Source: Muricea muricata
Taxonomy: Eukaryota > Cnidaria > Anthozoa > Malacalcyonacea > Plexauridae
Direction: 5' to 3'
DNA length: 64,000 nucleotides
Assembly (NCBI GenBank): GCA_963855995.1
Contig: OY979720.1
Location: forward strand, 4,528,501 to 4,592,500
Made by a program: the position numbers and the translations under genes. Positions 1 through 12,606 of the stretch are shown here, piece after piece. The first letter of the stretch is position 1. Every line of letters begins with the position of its first letter. Below the pieces are notes generated by a model. That model was not told the DNA's origin. It made no database searches and saw only the letters and a list, made by a program, of their open reading frames with translations.

Positions 1-444
1 GGTGACTGCGAATAGTGATATTTTAGACTCTGCGTATGGTGATATGATATTAGTTCCCCATATATTATGGTTGCCCAACCCTATGTAGGTAGGAGTTCTC
101 TGGGTGCCCCAGTTCCACCCGTATAAAATTAACACATATTGGCACACTCATGCACCTAACACACGAGTCTCTGGCTTGCATGATTTGCGCAACCAATCAC
201 ATCCCGTGCCTACGACTTAGTGTGTTGCAGTTTTTCAGTTCTTGAAAGTACGTAAAACTGTTCAAAGAAGGAAACTTCCCCAAAAGATGTATAGGAAACA
301 ATGATGTCATATGTTATGACGTCAGGTACATCACCCAATATGGGTGACATCACCCAATATAAGTGAACCCAGCATTGCCACCCTGCATGGGGAAATTTTA
401 AGTACACAAAAGTGAATGGCAGGAAAGCCCAGCCCGCGCACATG

Positions 445-557
445 TTTCTAAGTAATATTTAAAACACGCGCAGGAGTGCTTTATCAGATATACAACGCGA
501 GGCGAAGACGAGCGTTGTATATCTGATAAAGCGCGAATTGCGAGTGTTTTAAATGAC
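445..557. repeat. Foldback element with perfect 21-bp inner arms
   Basis: Positions 478-498 and 512-532 are perfect reverse complements around a 13-bp GC-rich spacer (gaggcgaagacga). The pairing continues less perfectly outward to matching ATTTAAAACAC stretches near 457 and 547. The GTTTAGAAGTAATATT-type end is seen again, inverted, near 742, so the element may extend to about 760. It is probably a palindromic MITE; no coding capacity. Confidence 0.75.
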
Positions 558-850
558 TTCTAAACCGATTCATTTTATACCCATCTTGTCTGTTTGTATA
601 TAAAAGAATTTTCAATATAGATGTTGTATAAGCCGAGAAAATCGAAGTAAAAGATGCGTGAAAATCGACATGTGTTTTATCTCATATATAGACTCTAGTC
701 ACGGCTATGATTTCCTTTGTGTTTTTTCATGAATTATTAATGAGGTTTAGAAGTAATATTAATATCATAGTCACCTCGAAACCCTTTGTTTTACTAGTGA
801 CGATTAACAACTAAATAACCCGATGAATATACACCAGGTAGGATTACTAA

Positions 851-906
851 CTAATCGTACCTAATATTTATGAATTAGGTACGATTACTAGCTAATCGTA
901 CCTAAT
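851..906. repeat. Small inverted plus direct repeat
   Basis: The 15-mer ctaatcgtacctaat occurs at 851-865 and 892-906, and its near-complete reverse complement lies between them at 874-887. This gives a short hairpin-forming cluster. Confidence 0.7.
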
Positions 907-997
907 GTTTATGCCAAACACCTGCGCTTATTAGTTATGCAAGACAGACATGAGCATACTCAAGCGTTTCTATTGTCTCGGTGACAATAATATTACA

Positions 998-1155
998 AAG
1001 TAATAACATGGCTTTGCGGTTGCTGAGTGATTAAATGCCCCTCAAGCCTCGGGAGGTTTAGTAAAAGTCTCTCGGCGCTGCGGGCTTTTACTAAACCTCC
1101 CTCGGCTTTCGGGTACATTTAATCACTAAGCAACTTCAAAGCCATGTTATTACTT
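998..1155. repeat. 158-bp foldback element
   Basis: The ends 998-1016 and 1137-1155 are exact reverse complements (aagtaataacatggctttg). Pairing continues inward through the gtgattaaatg and ggtttagtaaaag blocks to a GC-rich centre near 1075. It looks like a non-autonomous foldback transposon copy of the same general style as the one at 445-557. Confidence 0.8.
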
Positions 1156-2646
1156 ATAAATATATGCCAAGAACTTTAATTAAAGCCTGATCATCCCTTC
1201 ATTTCGTGACGTTTGTAAGGGCTGCATGTGGCGTTGAGATCTTCAAAACAAAGCCACAAACTTGTTATAAATTTTCATAATTATAAAGGGGCTTTTATAA
1301 TTGTGCCCATATTGGCCCTATCGGCCTTCACAATCGCACAATTTCCTTGTTTTTATTGTATTCTTATAAGACAATTAAAAACTCTTTATATCTGTAATGG
1401 GCTGCCCCAGCACCAATTTACTTGTATATCAGTAAATTAAATCGTCTAGCATGCATGAATACATGCAGATTTTACTCTATTTTTTATCCATACATATTTT
1501 TTATAGTTTGTAGAAAAGTAGAAACGTTAATATCGAGTCTGGGTTGCGGTAAAACACCCACGCAAAATAGATTTTCTCCCAAAACATGCAAAGTGCTCAG
1601 ACTAATGAAAGACACCATTTCATCAAATAATACTGTTTTTTCTACACTTTTACGTACTTCCCTAATAAGGGACATTCACACGCTGCCAATTGTCAGGCTA
1701 TTAGTTTCAAGTCTTGCTCAAAGCAAATAGTGACATATTTTGTAATGAAGACATATTATACTTCATGCATATTTTGAGTGTTTTATACACTTCTCAATAC
1801 TTTGCTAATAAGGAGGGACGCTCTCAAGCCTATTTCATGCGGGTTTTACCTGAATGTCAATACAAATATGAAGCTTTCAGTTTTCAAAACATAGTTTTCA
1901 TTAATAGTGTGTGTAATTATCGTCTTCTATTAAAGGTTTTTATTATGCTATTGATGTTACACATTGTATTTTTACGTAAAGCTTTAGTAAAGATTGCGCT
2001 AGCAGCTAGCTCCAAGACCCAGCCTAATATTAGGCGTGCAAGAGCTGGGTAAATATGGTCCTATACATATTTGATGAAAGGATATAATTTCGTGCGCTTA
2101 ACCTGCTGTTACGTAAAACATTAAGTGCTTAAGCTTAACAACTACATGCCCCCTCAGTCTTCAATTGTAATCATAATATTTAATTTTTTTATTAAGTTCT
2201 TCTGATATGGACACGCAATATACAGATAATGTGAGTTTTTTGTCCCAAAGTAAAATCATCTAATATTTCTTAACCTTCGTTCCCGATGTTGCTAAGGGGA
2301 GATGAAATTTGTGAGGTCGTTTTACGTTTGCTGTTTGTATCGGTTCTTTTGTGCAACAAACAGTTTCTTATGTTTTGAAATTATAATAATGTCGCATCCT
2401 TTGGCACTTTACTCCGTCACCTGATGGTCATTCAATGGCAGTTTGTTTCCATAGAGACAGCAGTAATAGCGCTCCTTCGATCGTTTACAAAAGGGACCCC
2501 AAATACCTTACGCTCCATTCACGACAGTGCAACCTTGCACTCAGAACTTAAAAGGAATATTTAAAAAAAACAACGCGATCATTCGTACAACTAACATTTC
2601 GAACACAAAATTTTAGCTTCTATTTTCAAAATAGGGCAGTTTTTCT

Positions 2647-5600
2647 ATGATGAATTATGGAATTTTTTTTGTGATCTGTATCTTGTTTTCAAGCGTACTC
2701 TATCTCGTCAACGCAGCCCACCACGATAATCAAGGATTGCGATGTAAAGGCAAGGCCTACTATACGTTGACGTTTCAAGCAGAATGGAGCAACGAGACGC
2801 ATCCATCACCAGTATTCCCGACAAACGCGATGTTTTCACCGCTTGTTGCGGCCACGCACAGTTCCGCGTACGAAATGTGGAGTAGAGGAAAGAGTGCTTC
2901 GCTTGGCGTTCAGCAAGTAGCCGAAACAGGTGAGACTTTACGGTACTTTTGCGAATTTACCTGAGCTCTTCGCCTAAGCTGTCTAGCCCTGTCTGCATGC
3001 CAGATACTTCCTTGTTGATAGTAACTTATGTAGACCCGTTTATCAATCATCGTGTCTTCCATTCAGTGCCAAAAAGAAACAGGTTGTGAAGTCCTTCATC
3101 AGGCAAATAATAATTTTTTGTCCTTAATTTTTCGTGCAGTTACAGATAGTACATGGACACTTGCGTTAAGTTAATTTACTCCTTAGCTCGCGTGGGTTTA
3201 GTTACGTAACTTTTTGAAGTTCATATTTAATACTTTAAAATAGACATTAGTGTATACTTAAAACACACAGAAATGATCCTAGTGTTGATTCAGACGAAAT
3301 TCAGTTTAAATTCAGTTTAGGCCAGTAAGCCAGTTAGATCTCATAGGACATAATGGGTCAATCCGTACAGTGCGTGGTAGACCTATATCTTTAACGTCAG
3401 TTCGTGCCCCAGGATAAGACGGTCTTGTACCTTTGTCCACTTGAGATCGTCGCTTAAGCCCATGCAGGAAATATGACTGTACTCTAAAACCACAAGCTCT
3501 AAAACTTTTGGTGAAAAAAGCGACCCAGTCTCATATTTACTGCTAAAAAATGTGGAATATATTTTCTAAATTTTCCTCAAAGGAAATTATATACTTAGTA
3601 TTCTGAACAGTACAGATCTTTTCAAGTTCCTCAGGTATTTAACCATAGCTGAGGTAACTAAATTTTGTGTAGTTAAAAAATATTTAAGAAAACAAAGACA
3701 GACGTTTTAGGGCTCATAATTGACATGGCGGTATTTATGTGTATCCGTTTTTTATCATGACGTGCGAGGGTTAATGATGCAAATTTTCCGTGTGATGGGT
3801 TTTAATTGTTGGCACTAAAAACGCAAATGAGATCATTTTGGTTGGCATTTACTTTGTTACGAGAAGATAATTACCGATAATTACCAACAACACACTCTAG
3901 GATAAAGTATCCTTATGTCATTCAAGTTCACCTAACAGTGAAGGGTCATTAACAACATTTCATTCGACTTCAACCAACAACTGAATAGATAATACACTTC
4001 CTTACTTTAGATTACCTTACTTTAGCTTAGCTTAGCTTAGCTTAGCTTAGCTTAGCTTAGCTCACCTTACCTCACCTCACCTCACCTTAACTTACCTTAA
4101 CTTACATTACCTTACTTTACCTTACTTTACCTTACTTCACCTTACATCACCTCACCTCACCTCACCTCACCTCACCTCACCTCACCTCACCTCACCTCAC
4201 CTCACCTCACCTCACCTCACCTCACCTCACCTCACCTCACCTCACCTCACCTCACCTCACCTCACCTCACCTCACCTCACCTCACCTCACCTCACCTCAC
4301 CTCACCTCACCTCACCTCACCTCACCTCACCTCACCTCACCTCACCTCACCTCACCTCACCTCACCTCACCTCACCTCACCTCACCTCACCTCACCTCAC
4401 CTCACCTCACCTCACCTCACCTCACCTCACCTCACCTCACCTCACCTCACCTCACCTCACCTCACCTCACCTCACCTCACCTCACCTCACCTCACCTCAC
4501 CTCACCTCACCTCACCTCACCTCACCTCACCTCACCTCACCTTCCTGGCCTTGCCTTGCCTTTTATTTTACTTGTATTTTTTATTTTAGGAAACGTTTCT
4601 ATCATTTACAAGGAGTTGTACCGCCAGCAACGCTATGGCAGCGTAAAATCACTCATCAAGTCTGATGGTCCAACCAGGACACCAGGAAACAGAACGTTAA
4701 TGGATCTTCATGTTGATGAAGATCGTTCATTAGTTTCTGTGATAACGATGATCTTCCCATCACCAGATTGGTTTCTGGGAGTTTCAAATGTTGATATGTG
4801 TGATCCAGTGACAGGTGAGTGGAGAGAAGAGTACAGTCGTGACTTGTTTCCCTACGATTCCGGTACTGATGATGGAACCTCGTTTGAAAGCCCAGATGCT
4901 TCTTCCGATCCCCGGGGAAACATAACTCTCATCAGTAAGAACGATGATACAAATTTCAAGACAGATTCTTCAATCAGACGTCTCGGCACCTTCAAGTTCA
5001 CCAAAGTTCCGACCAAGAAGTGCAAAGGAAAGGCTTATTACACTTTAACATTTAATGCGGAATGGAGCAACGAGACACATCCGTCTCCAGTATTCCCGAC
5101 GAACGCAATGTTTTCACCACTTATTGGAGCAACACACAACCTGTATTACGAAATGTGGCGTCGAGGAAAAATGGCATCGTCTGGAGTTCAACTTGTTGCT
5201 GAGACAGGTAGATATCTTTCTTGTTTTCTTTCTTCAAACAAAATCGTATTAACAAAATTAATTTTTCAGTATTATAATACTCTCTTATTCGTAGTATTTA
5301 AGTTGCCTCAAGGCCTTCAATGGCTAGTCAAGAAACATTTTCCAAAGATTATGTTTCACTTTTTTTACTGTACCTTCAAAAGTAATTTTGTGTTTTTAAA
5401 ATCAAATATTCAATATTTTTTGCGTTGTATCTCTTAGGAAATGTAAGTATTCTTGCTGAAGAACTCTATCGTCAAAAAAGGTATGGAACCGTCAAGTCAC
5501 TTATCAAAGGAAATGGTACCGTGGCAACTCCGGGAGACGAAACATTAATGGGTCTTCATGTTGATGAAGATCGTTCATTAGTTTCTGTGATAACGATGAT

Positions 5601-8600
5601 CTTCCCATCACCAGATTGGTTCGTGGGAGTTTCAAACGTTGATATGTGTGATCCAATGACAGGAGAGTGGAGAGAAGAGTATAATCGTGACTTGTTTCCC
5701 TACGATTCCGGCACTGATGATGGAACCTCGTTTGATAGCCCAGATGCTCCTACAATGCCTAAAAAGAATATCTTCCTGATTGGAAATGAAGATGATACCA
5801 ACTTCAAAAGTGATTCTTCAATCAGACGTCTCGGAACCTTCAAGTTCACCAAAGTTCCCACCAAGAAGTGCAAAGGAAAGGCTTATTACACATTAAAATT
5901 TAATGCGGAATGGAGCAACGAGACACATCCGTCGCCAGTATTCCCGACGAACGCAATGTTTTCACCACTTATTGGAGCAACACACAACCTGTATTACGAA
6001 ATGTGGCGTCGAGGAAAAATGGCATCGTCTGGAGTTCAACTTGTTGCTGAGACAGGTAGATATCTTTCTTGTTTTCTTTCTTCAAACAAAATCGTATTAA
6101 CCAAATTAATTTTTCAGTATTATAATACTCTCTTCTTCACAGCTTTTAAGTTGCCTCAAAGCCTTCAATGGCTAGTGAAGAAAATTTTTCCAAAGATTAT
6201 GTTTCACTTTTTTCTTTGTAGCTTGAAAAGTAATTTTTTGTTTTATGAAAAATGAAATATTCAATATCTATTACGTTGTATCTCTTAGGAAATGTAAGCA
6301 TTCTTGCTAAAGAACTCTACCGTCAAAAAAGGTATGGAACCGTCAAGTCACTTGTCAAAGGAAATGGTACCGTGGCAACTCCGGGAGACGAAACATTAAT
6401 GGGTCTTCATGTTGATGAAGATCGTTCATTAGTTTCTGTGATAACGATGATCTTCCCATCACCAGATTGGTTCGTGGGAGTTTCAAATGTTGATATGTGT
6501 GATCCAATGACAGGAGAGTGGAGAGAAGAGTACAGTCGTGACTTGTTTCCCTACGATTCCGGCACTGATGATGGAACTTCGTTTGATAGCCCAGATGCTC
6601 CTACAATGCCTAAAAAGAATATCTTCCTGATTGGAAATGAAGATGATACCAACTTCAAAAGTGATTCTTCAATCAGACGTCTCGGAACCTTCAAGTTCAC
6701 CAAAGTTCCAACCAAGAAGTGCAAAGGAAAGGCTTATTACACTTTAACATTTAATGCGGAATGGAGCAACGAGACACATCCGTCGCCAGTATTCCCGACG
6801 AACGCAATGTTTTCACCACTTATTGGAGCAACACACAACCTGTATTACGAAATGTGGCGTCGAGGAAAAATGGCATCGTCTGGAGTTCAACTTGTTGCTG
6901 AGACAGGTAGATATCTTTCTTGTTTTCTTTCTTCAAACAAAATCGTATTAACCAAATTAATTTTTCAGTATTATAATACTCTCTTCTTCACAGCTTTTAA
7001 GTTGCCTCAAAGCCTTCAATGGCTAGTGAAGAAAATTTTTCCAAAGATTATGTTTCACTTTTTTCTTTGTAGCTTGAAAAGTAATTTTTTGTTTTATGAA
7101 AAATGAAATATTCAATATCTATTACGTTGTATCTCTTAGGAAATGTAAGCATTCTTGCTAAAGAACTCTACCGTCAAAAAAGGTATGGAACCGTCAAGTC
7201 ACTTGTCAAAGGAAATGGTACCGTGGCAACTCCGGGAGACGAAACATTAATGGGTCTTCATGTTGATGAAGATCGTTCATTAGTTTCTGTGATAACGATG
7301 ATCTTCCCATCACCAGATTGGTTCGTGGGAGTTTCAAATGTTGATATGTGTGATCCAATGACAGGAGAGTGGAGAGAAGAGTATAATCGTAACTTGTTTC
7401 CCTACGATTCCGGCACTGATGATGGAACCTCGTTTGATAGCCCAGATGCTCCTACAATGCCTAAAAAGAATATCTTCCTGATTGGAAATGAAGATGATAC
7501 CAACTTCAAAAGTGATTCTTCAATCAGACGTCTCGGAACCTTCAAGTTCACCAAAGTTCCAACCAAGAAGTGCAAAGGAAAGGCTTATTACACTTTAACA
7601 TTTAATGCGGAATGGAGCAACGAGACACATCCGTCGCCAGTATTCCCGACGAACGCAATGTTTTCACCACTTATTGGAGCAACACACAACCTGTATTACG
7701 AAATGTGGCGTCGAGGAAAAATGGCATCGTCTGGAGTTCAACTTGTTGCTGAGACAGGTAGATATCTTTCTTGTTTTCTTTCTTCAAACAAAATCGTATT
7801 AACCAAATTAATTTTTCAGTATTATGATACTCTCTTCTTCACAGCTTTTAAGTTGCCTCAAAGCCTTCAATCGCTAGTGAAGAAAATTTTTCTAAAGATT
7901 ATGTTTCACTTTTTTCTCTGTAGCTTGAAAAGTAATTTTTTGTTTTATGAAAAATGAAATATTCAATATCTATTACGTTGTATCTCTTAGGAAATGTAAG
8001 TATTCTTGCTAAAGAACTCTACCGTCAAAAAAGGTATGGAACCGTCAAGTCACTTATCAAAGGAAATGGTACCGTGGCAACTCCGGGAGACGAAACATTA
8101 ATGGGTCTTCATGTTGATGAAGATCGTTCATTAGTTTCTGTGATAACGATGATCTTCCCATCACCAGATTGGTTCCTGGGAGTTTCAAATGTTGATATGT
8201 GTGATCCAATGACAGGAGAGTGGAGAGAAGAGTATAATCGTGACTTGTTTCCTTACGATTCCGGCACTGATGATGGAACCTCGTTTGATAGCCCAGATTC
8301 TCCCACGATACCTAAAAAGAATATTTTCCTGATCAGAAATGAGGATGATACGAACTTTGAAAGTGATTCTGAAATTGAACGTCTCGGCACCTTCAAGTTC
8401 AGCAAAGTTCCAACTAAGAAGTGCAAAGGAAAGGCTTATTACACTTTAGCATTTAATGCGGAATGGAGCAACGAGACACATCCGTCGCCGGTATTCCCGA
8501 CGAACGCAATGTTTTCGCCAGTTATTGGAGCAACACACAACCTGTATTACGAAATGTGGCGTCGAGGAAAAATGGCCTCAACTTCTATACGGCATGTTGC

Positions 8601-10923
8601 TGAAACAGGTATGGGTCACATTTCTCGCTTTTTTAATTTGGAAAACACTTCGAGTGATTACGACCTTAAATTCCTTATACAATTCCTCTACAAACTTTCA
8701 GGCAATGCGGCTAATAGAGATGCTTGAAATGTTTCCCAGAATATGTAACGAGAATCTGGAATTTCTGATTTTTCTTAGGTTAGAAGTATGAGCTAAAAAC
8801 CTTATATTAACACCAAATCCTGGGTTCTCTCTTTTAAATTGCGTTAGTCGCACAAACTGTTTGACATCGAAAATTCTGGTATTTTTGTCTGGCGTTCTCG
8901 AAAGCTAAATCAAGCATCTTGAAAACTGAACTTCTGTTATGATCTTTTTTAGGCCTTTCTAAACTTTGAGTTGTTTCTTATATTAACAGTATTGAGTATT
9001 GTCTCCTTATTGTTCAGTCCTCATTGTTCACTCAAAAAATTTCATCATTTTTTAGTTTCTTGTTTCATCTTTCTTGATTTTCCTATGTTTGTCTTATGCC
9101 TTTATCTTTTTACTTGCAGTCCTCAGCCTTTCTTGTTAATATAACTTTTCCTGCTGTTCTTTTTTATTCGTGCATCTTCTTTGGTTTTCTATCATTTTTC
9201 CATCACATCTTTCCTTTATGCTACCTTCGATCGTTCCAGTCAATTATTGCTTGCTTAATTCTTGCCAGAATATCAAATAGTTCTCGATGTAAATAGTTGT
9301 TTTTAATGCGGCTATTATTTCTACATTTCTTGCTTTCTGTCATATTTTTATGTTGGGAAGATTGAAATAAAATTTAAAAACGTAATAACAAAATTATTTT
9401 AGTAATTCTTCTAATACAAAGTTAATAAGAATGCATTTCCTTTGAAATTTGTAGGGAGTGAATGTCTACTGGTGGGAGAAATACAGAAACAGAAACGATA
9501 TGGAAACGCCTACTCCCTCATAAAAGCTGATGGTTCCACTATGACACCAGGACGAAGAGTATTCTCTAACATTCACGTTGACGAAGATCGTTCGCTAGTT
9601 TCCTTGATAACCATGATCTTTCCGTCACCAGATTGGTTCCTAGGAGTTTCAAATGTTGATATGTGTGATCCAATGACAGGAGAGTGGAGAGAAGAGTATG
9701 ATCGGGACTTGTTTCCCTACGATTCCGGCACTGATGATGGAACTTCGTTTGAAAGCCCCGACGCTCCTACAATGCCTAAAAAGAATATCTTCCTGATTGG
9801 AAATGAAGATGATACCAACTTCAAAAGTGATTCTTCAATCAGACGTCTCGGAACCTTCAAGTTCACCAAAGTTCCAACCAAGAAGTGCAAAGGAAAGGCT
9901 TATTACACTTTAACATTTAATGCGGAATGGAGCAACGAGACACATCCGTCGCCAGTATTCCCGACCAACGCAATGTTTTCACCACTTATTGGAGCAACAC
10001 ACAACCTGTATTACGAAATGTGGCGTCGAGGAAAAATGGCATCGCCTGGAGTTCAACTTGTTGCTGAGACAGGTACTCTATTGTTCTTTAATATACAATG
10101 CGTCCCAGAAGTAATTTCATTAAGAAAGAAAATCAATTTTTATAAAAAAAAAGACGAAAGATTAGATGAGACAAAAAGCGGTCGATGTTCAGTGTTATTT
10201 CGGTAAATATCAGCTGGTTTCCTTTGGATACGACGGCGAAATGCGGAATTTTATCTGTGCTTCGAATCATAAAGTGTTCAGTTCATTGAAAATGCTTCTT
10301 ACATAAAATGAAAAAATCAAACTTGAGGCTTATGCAAATCAAAAGAATTCTGTATTACATATTTTTACTTAAACATGATTGTTTAATTTCTAACAGGTAA
10401 TGTTACGATTCTTAACAATGAGATTTATCGCCAAGAGAAATATGGCAATGTATTGTCCCGATTCAGGGCCACAGGAGCAACGAAGACGCCAGGAATGACT
10501 AAATTTGACAAAATTCTGGTCAATGAAACTCATTCGCTGATTTCACTGGTCACCATGATTTTCCCCTCTCCTGATTGGTTCCTTGGTATTTCAAGTATGG
10601 ACATGTGTAACAAAGTCACAGGAGAATGGCGAGAGAGCTATACCAGAGATTTGTTGCCTTACGATTCTGGAACAGATGATGGAACCTCATTTGAAAGTCC
10701 AAACTCGGTCACAAAACCAAGAAAGAATATTTTCTTAATTGGTAAAGGAGACAAAACGAACTTCAAGAGCGACTCTGATATAAGGCGTCTGGGTGTCTTA
10801 GTGATGCAGAGATTTGAAGAAAAAGAAGTTGATATTGTTAATAATAACAGTGCTGCGTCCACCTTCATGATAAGTTCTATTCTTGTTGCATTTACTACTA
10901 CTATATTTACTGTTATTATTTAA
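2647..10923 (+). CDS. Poly-Spondin_N secreted or surface protein, seven tandem domains
   Basis: Coding exons: 2647-2929, 4590-5207, 5438-6055, 6289-6906, 7140-7757, 7991-8608, 9455-10072 and 10397-10923. They join in phase 1 and give 4518 bp, about 1505 aa. Residues 1-24 are a signal peptide ending near VNAA. Seven Spondin_N domains follow, starting near residues 33, 239, 445, 651, 857, 1063 and 1269, at an exact 206-aa period. Each has a front half from C-K/G-K-AYYTL to AETG and a back half carrying the family motif PSPDWF-x-G, then a Cys and PYDSGTDDG. In F-spondin and mindin this domain is a calcium-binding beta-sandwich found once per protein. The C-terminus (SAASTFM, then about 20 hydrophobic residues) fits a GPI-anchor signal or a membrane tail. 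Every internal exon runs from mid-domain to mid-domain. Exons 3-5 are almost identical. The ligand and function are unknown. Identification of the domain is firm; transcript structure is inferred from splice sites. Confidence 0.9.
4001..4540 (+). repeat. Pentanucleotide minisatellite, (CTCAC)n with (CTTAG)n edge
   Basis: From 4151 to 4540 the sequence is an uninterrupted CTCAC pentamer, about 78 copies. Upstream, from about 4001, are degenerate related pentamers (TTAGC, CTTAC and CTCAC variants). The array fills the 3' part of intron 1 of the poly-Spondin_N gene and stops 49 bp before the exon 2 acceptor. Confidence 0.98.
5438..7990 (+). repeat. Three tandem 851-bp exon-plus-intron units
   Basis: Acceptors lie at 5438, 6289, 7140 and 7991, an exact 851-bp spacing. 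Each unit holds one 618-bp exon and a 233-bp intron, and the three copies differ at only a handful of bases even in the intron. This is a very recent in-gene tandem amplification, or strong homogenisation. The flanking intron 2 (230 bp) is a more diverged relative. Confidence 0.95.
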
Positions 10924-12606
10924 ACTTAATTCACCAAATGTAATCTTACAAAGTAATTGTGACAATTGATAATTGTATCTGCTTGTAGAGAACGAATAGA
11001 GCTCCTGCCGCTTCTTGCACTCTTGTCCTGAATTGCCTCGTTTCCTTGTAATTTAGACAACTTATAGAGAAATGTAATGAGTGAACTGATTACACACAAA
11101 TACAATAATAATTACAGAACAGGCCATGCACCGAACGATGCGTCGAACAGAACCTCGTAAAATTAAGGGATTTATTATATCATTCTACTGAGATAATTTA
11201 ATTGTTATTTAAATATAATGGAAGAATGTAAACAAATAAAAAGTGGTATGATATTATATTTGAGGATTATTGTAGAATTATCTAATTAGATCTAGAAGGC
11301 GAAATCTTTTAAGGGTAGTCGCGTACTTATACGAACAGGCACTCTAATTATTGACTGATGAACAAAATAAAAGACAACTATAAACTACATTTCTAAACAA
11401 CGAATCATAAACTAATAAAGACTGATCAATGTTGTTTCAGAAAGCCAATCAGAAAATATATTCATACCAGGTACGTATTTACTGCCTTTCAGTTATTTTT
11501 ATCCCTATCATTTTTTAAAAAAGTAACTCAAAATGAACAAGATAAAAGCTTTTCCACTTTCATTTATGAAGAAGTAACTAAAACGGACCGAAAATCAAAG
11601 CTTTGCTCATTTTGACGACTTTCGAAATTTTAGATGGATAAAATCAGCGAAAACAGGATCCTGGGGCCACTGGGCGGGCAGAGATAAAACGCGGATCCGT
11701 ATACGGATGAGAAATTTCGGATGGGGGGCAAAACGGAGATACGAAAAAACGGATGGGAGATAAACTGAAGGCGAATGGGTATAACTATGACATGCGGATA
11801 GGGGATAAAACGCGGTTGAAAATCTGCTACCGAAATGGGAATTCAATCTAAGTATATGGGTGGAGGAGAGGGAGCAAAGTAGATTAGTGTGGGGGGGGGG
11901 AAAGATAGGGGTGTGTTGGGGGACTGCAAGAAAAAAAGGACATCTGGATTCTGGATTGTTGCAGAAAAGGTAAAGTCGAGTTATCTTTGGTAGCCAAACA
12001 TACGTGGGAGAAAGACCACACACTCCTGTGAGAAGATTGGGCCCTCTTTCCTCCAGTCAACAACTACTATTCAAGAAAAGTCAGAGAATATGTAGAAATC
12101 TTGAAGCAAGAGTCAATCCAACCAAAAGGAAAGCCTGTCAGTGAAATTTGGTCTACTCCATTTCGTCATTAAATCTAATCATAAGTTTAGAACAGTTTAG
12201 AGTCTTAAGAATTTTTAAATTGTGACTTCCTCGTGCTAGTTAACTTAAACGTTTGTACTTCTCTGAATATGGTCCGAGTAACGAAACGAAAGCTCAGAAA
12301 TGTTTTAATTTAGTGGGCTAGGGGGGTTAAGTAAGCCTATAGAGATTAAGAGTAAAATCAGATTTAAGAAATTTTTATCAAATTTAAAAGTAAATTTATG
12401 GAAGTTTAAGTCCACATTGGAGATGTAAATATATGATAAGCAATAATACGTTACGTACGCTACAATGATACATTACAATGAGGGCTCACATAAAGTATTT
12501 CCTCGTAGCAATATCGACCGCTGCAACGTATGCTTGTAGGTTCAAATTTGCACATGGAGAAGAAAAGAATTATTTACAAAATATAGGTTTCTAAATATTG
12601 TTAAAA
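10924..12606. other. Intergenic region between the poly-Spondin_N gene and RRP12
   Basis: No gene recognised. An AATAAA at 11235-11240 could serve the poly-Spondin_N transcript. From about 11690 to 11820 there is a purine-rich, CGGAT-containing degenerate repeat stretch with two GATAAAACGCGG copies. A poly-G run lies near 11891. The rest is plain AT-rich DNA, including the presumed RRP12 promoter. Confidence 0.5.
11235..11240 (+). promoter_or_regulatory. Candidate polyadenylation signal
   Basis: This is a canonical AATAAA about 310 bp after the stop codon at 10923. It is the first canonical hexamer I see downstream, but cleavage cannot be confirmed from sequence. Confidence 0.35.

Larger units (their letters stand above)
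1..2646. other. Gene-poor flank upstream of the poly-Spondin_N gene
   Basis: I see no convincing coding exon here. The open frames between about 1228 and 2052 are short, lack homology I recognise and have no supporting splice structure. The stretch is rich in foldback repeats, listed separately at 445-557, 851-906 and 998-1155. The last few hundred bases should contain the promoter and 5' UTR of the gene starting at 2647, but I see no clear TATA box. Confidence 0.5.

Noticed and set aside
1228-2052. Consecutive plus-strand frames of 70-112 aa
   Set aside because: No recognised domain, no signal of splicing between them, and they lie in repeat-rich DNA.
4151-4540. Telomere-like repeat
   Set aside because: The unit is a CTCAC pentamer inside an intron with genes on both sides; it is not the TTAGGG-type animal telomere repeat.
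5208-6288. Open frames reading from exons through the introns to a stop (for example to 6255)
   Set aside because: Using the GT-AG splice sites gives seven complete domains and one frame to 10923. The read-through ends cut the domain in half. Intron retention remains possible but is not needed.
5438-7990. Evenly spaced repeats that might be read as a CRISPR-like or satellite array
   Set aside because: The units encode Spondin_N exons in frame with GT-AG introns, and the genome is clearly eukaryotic.
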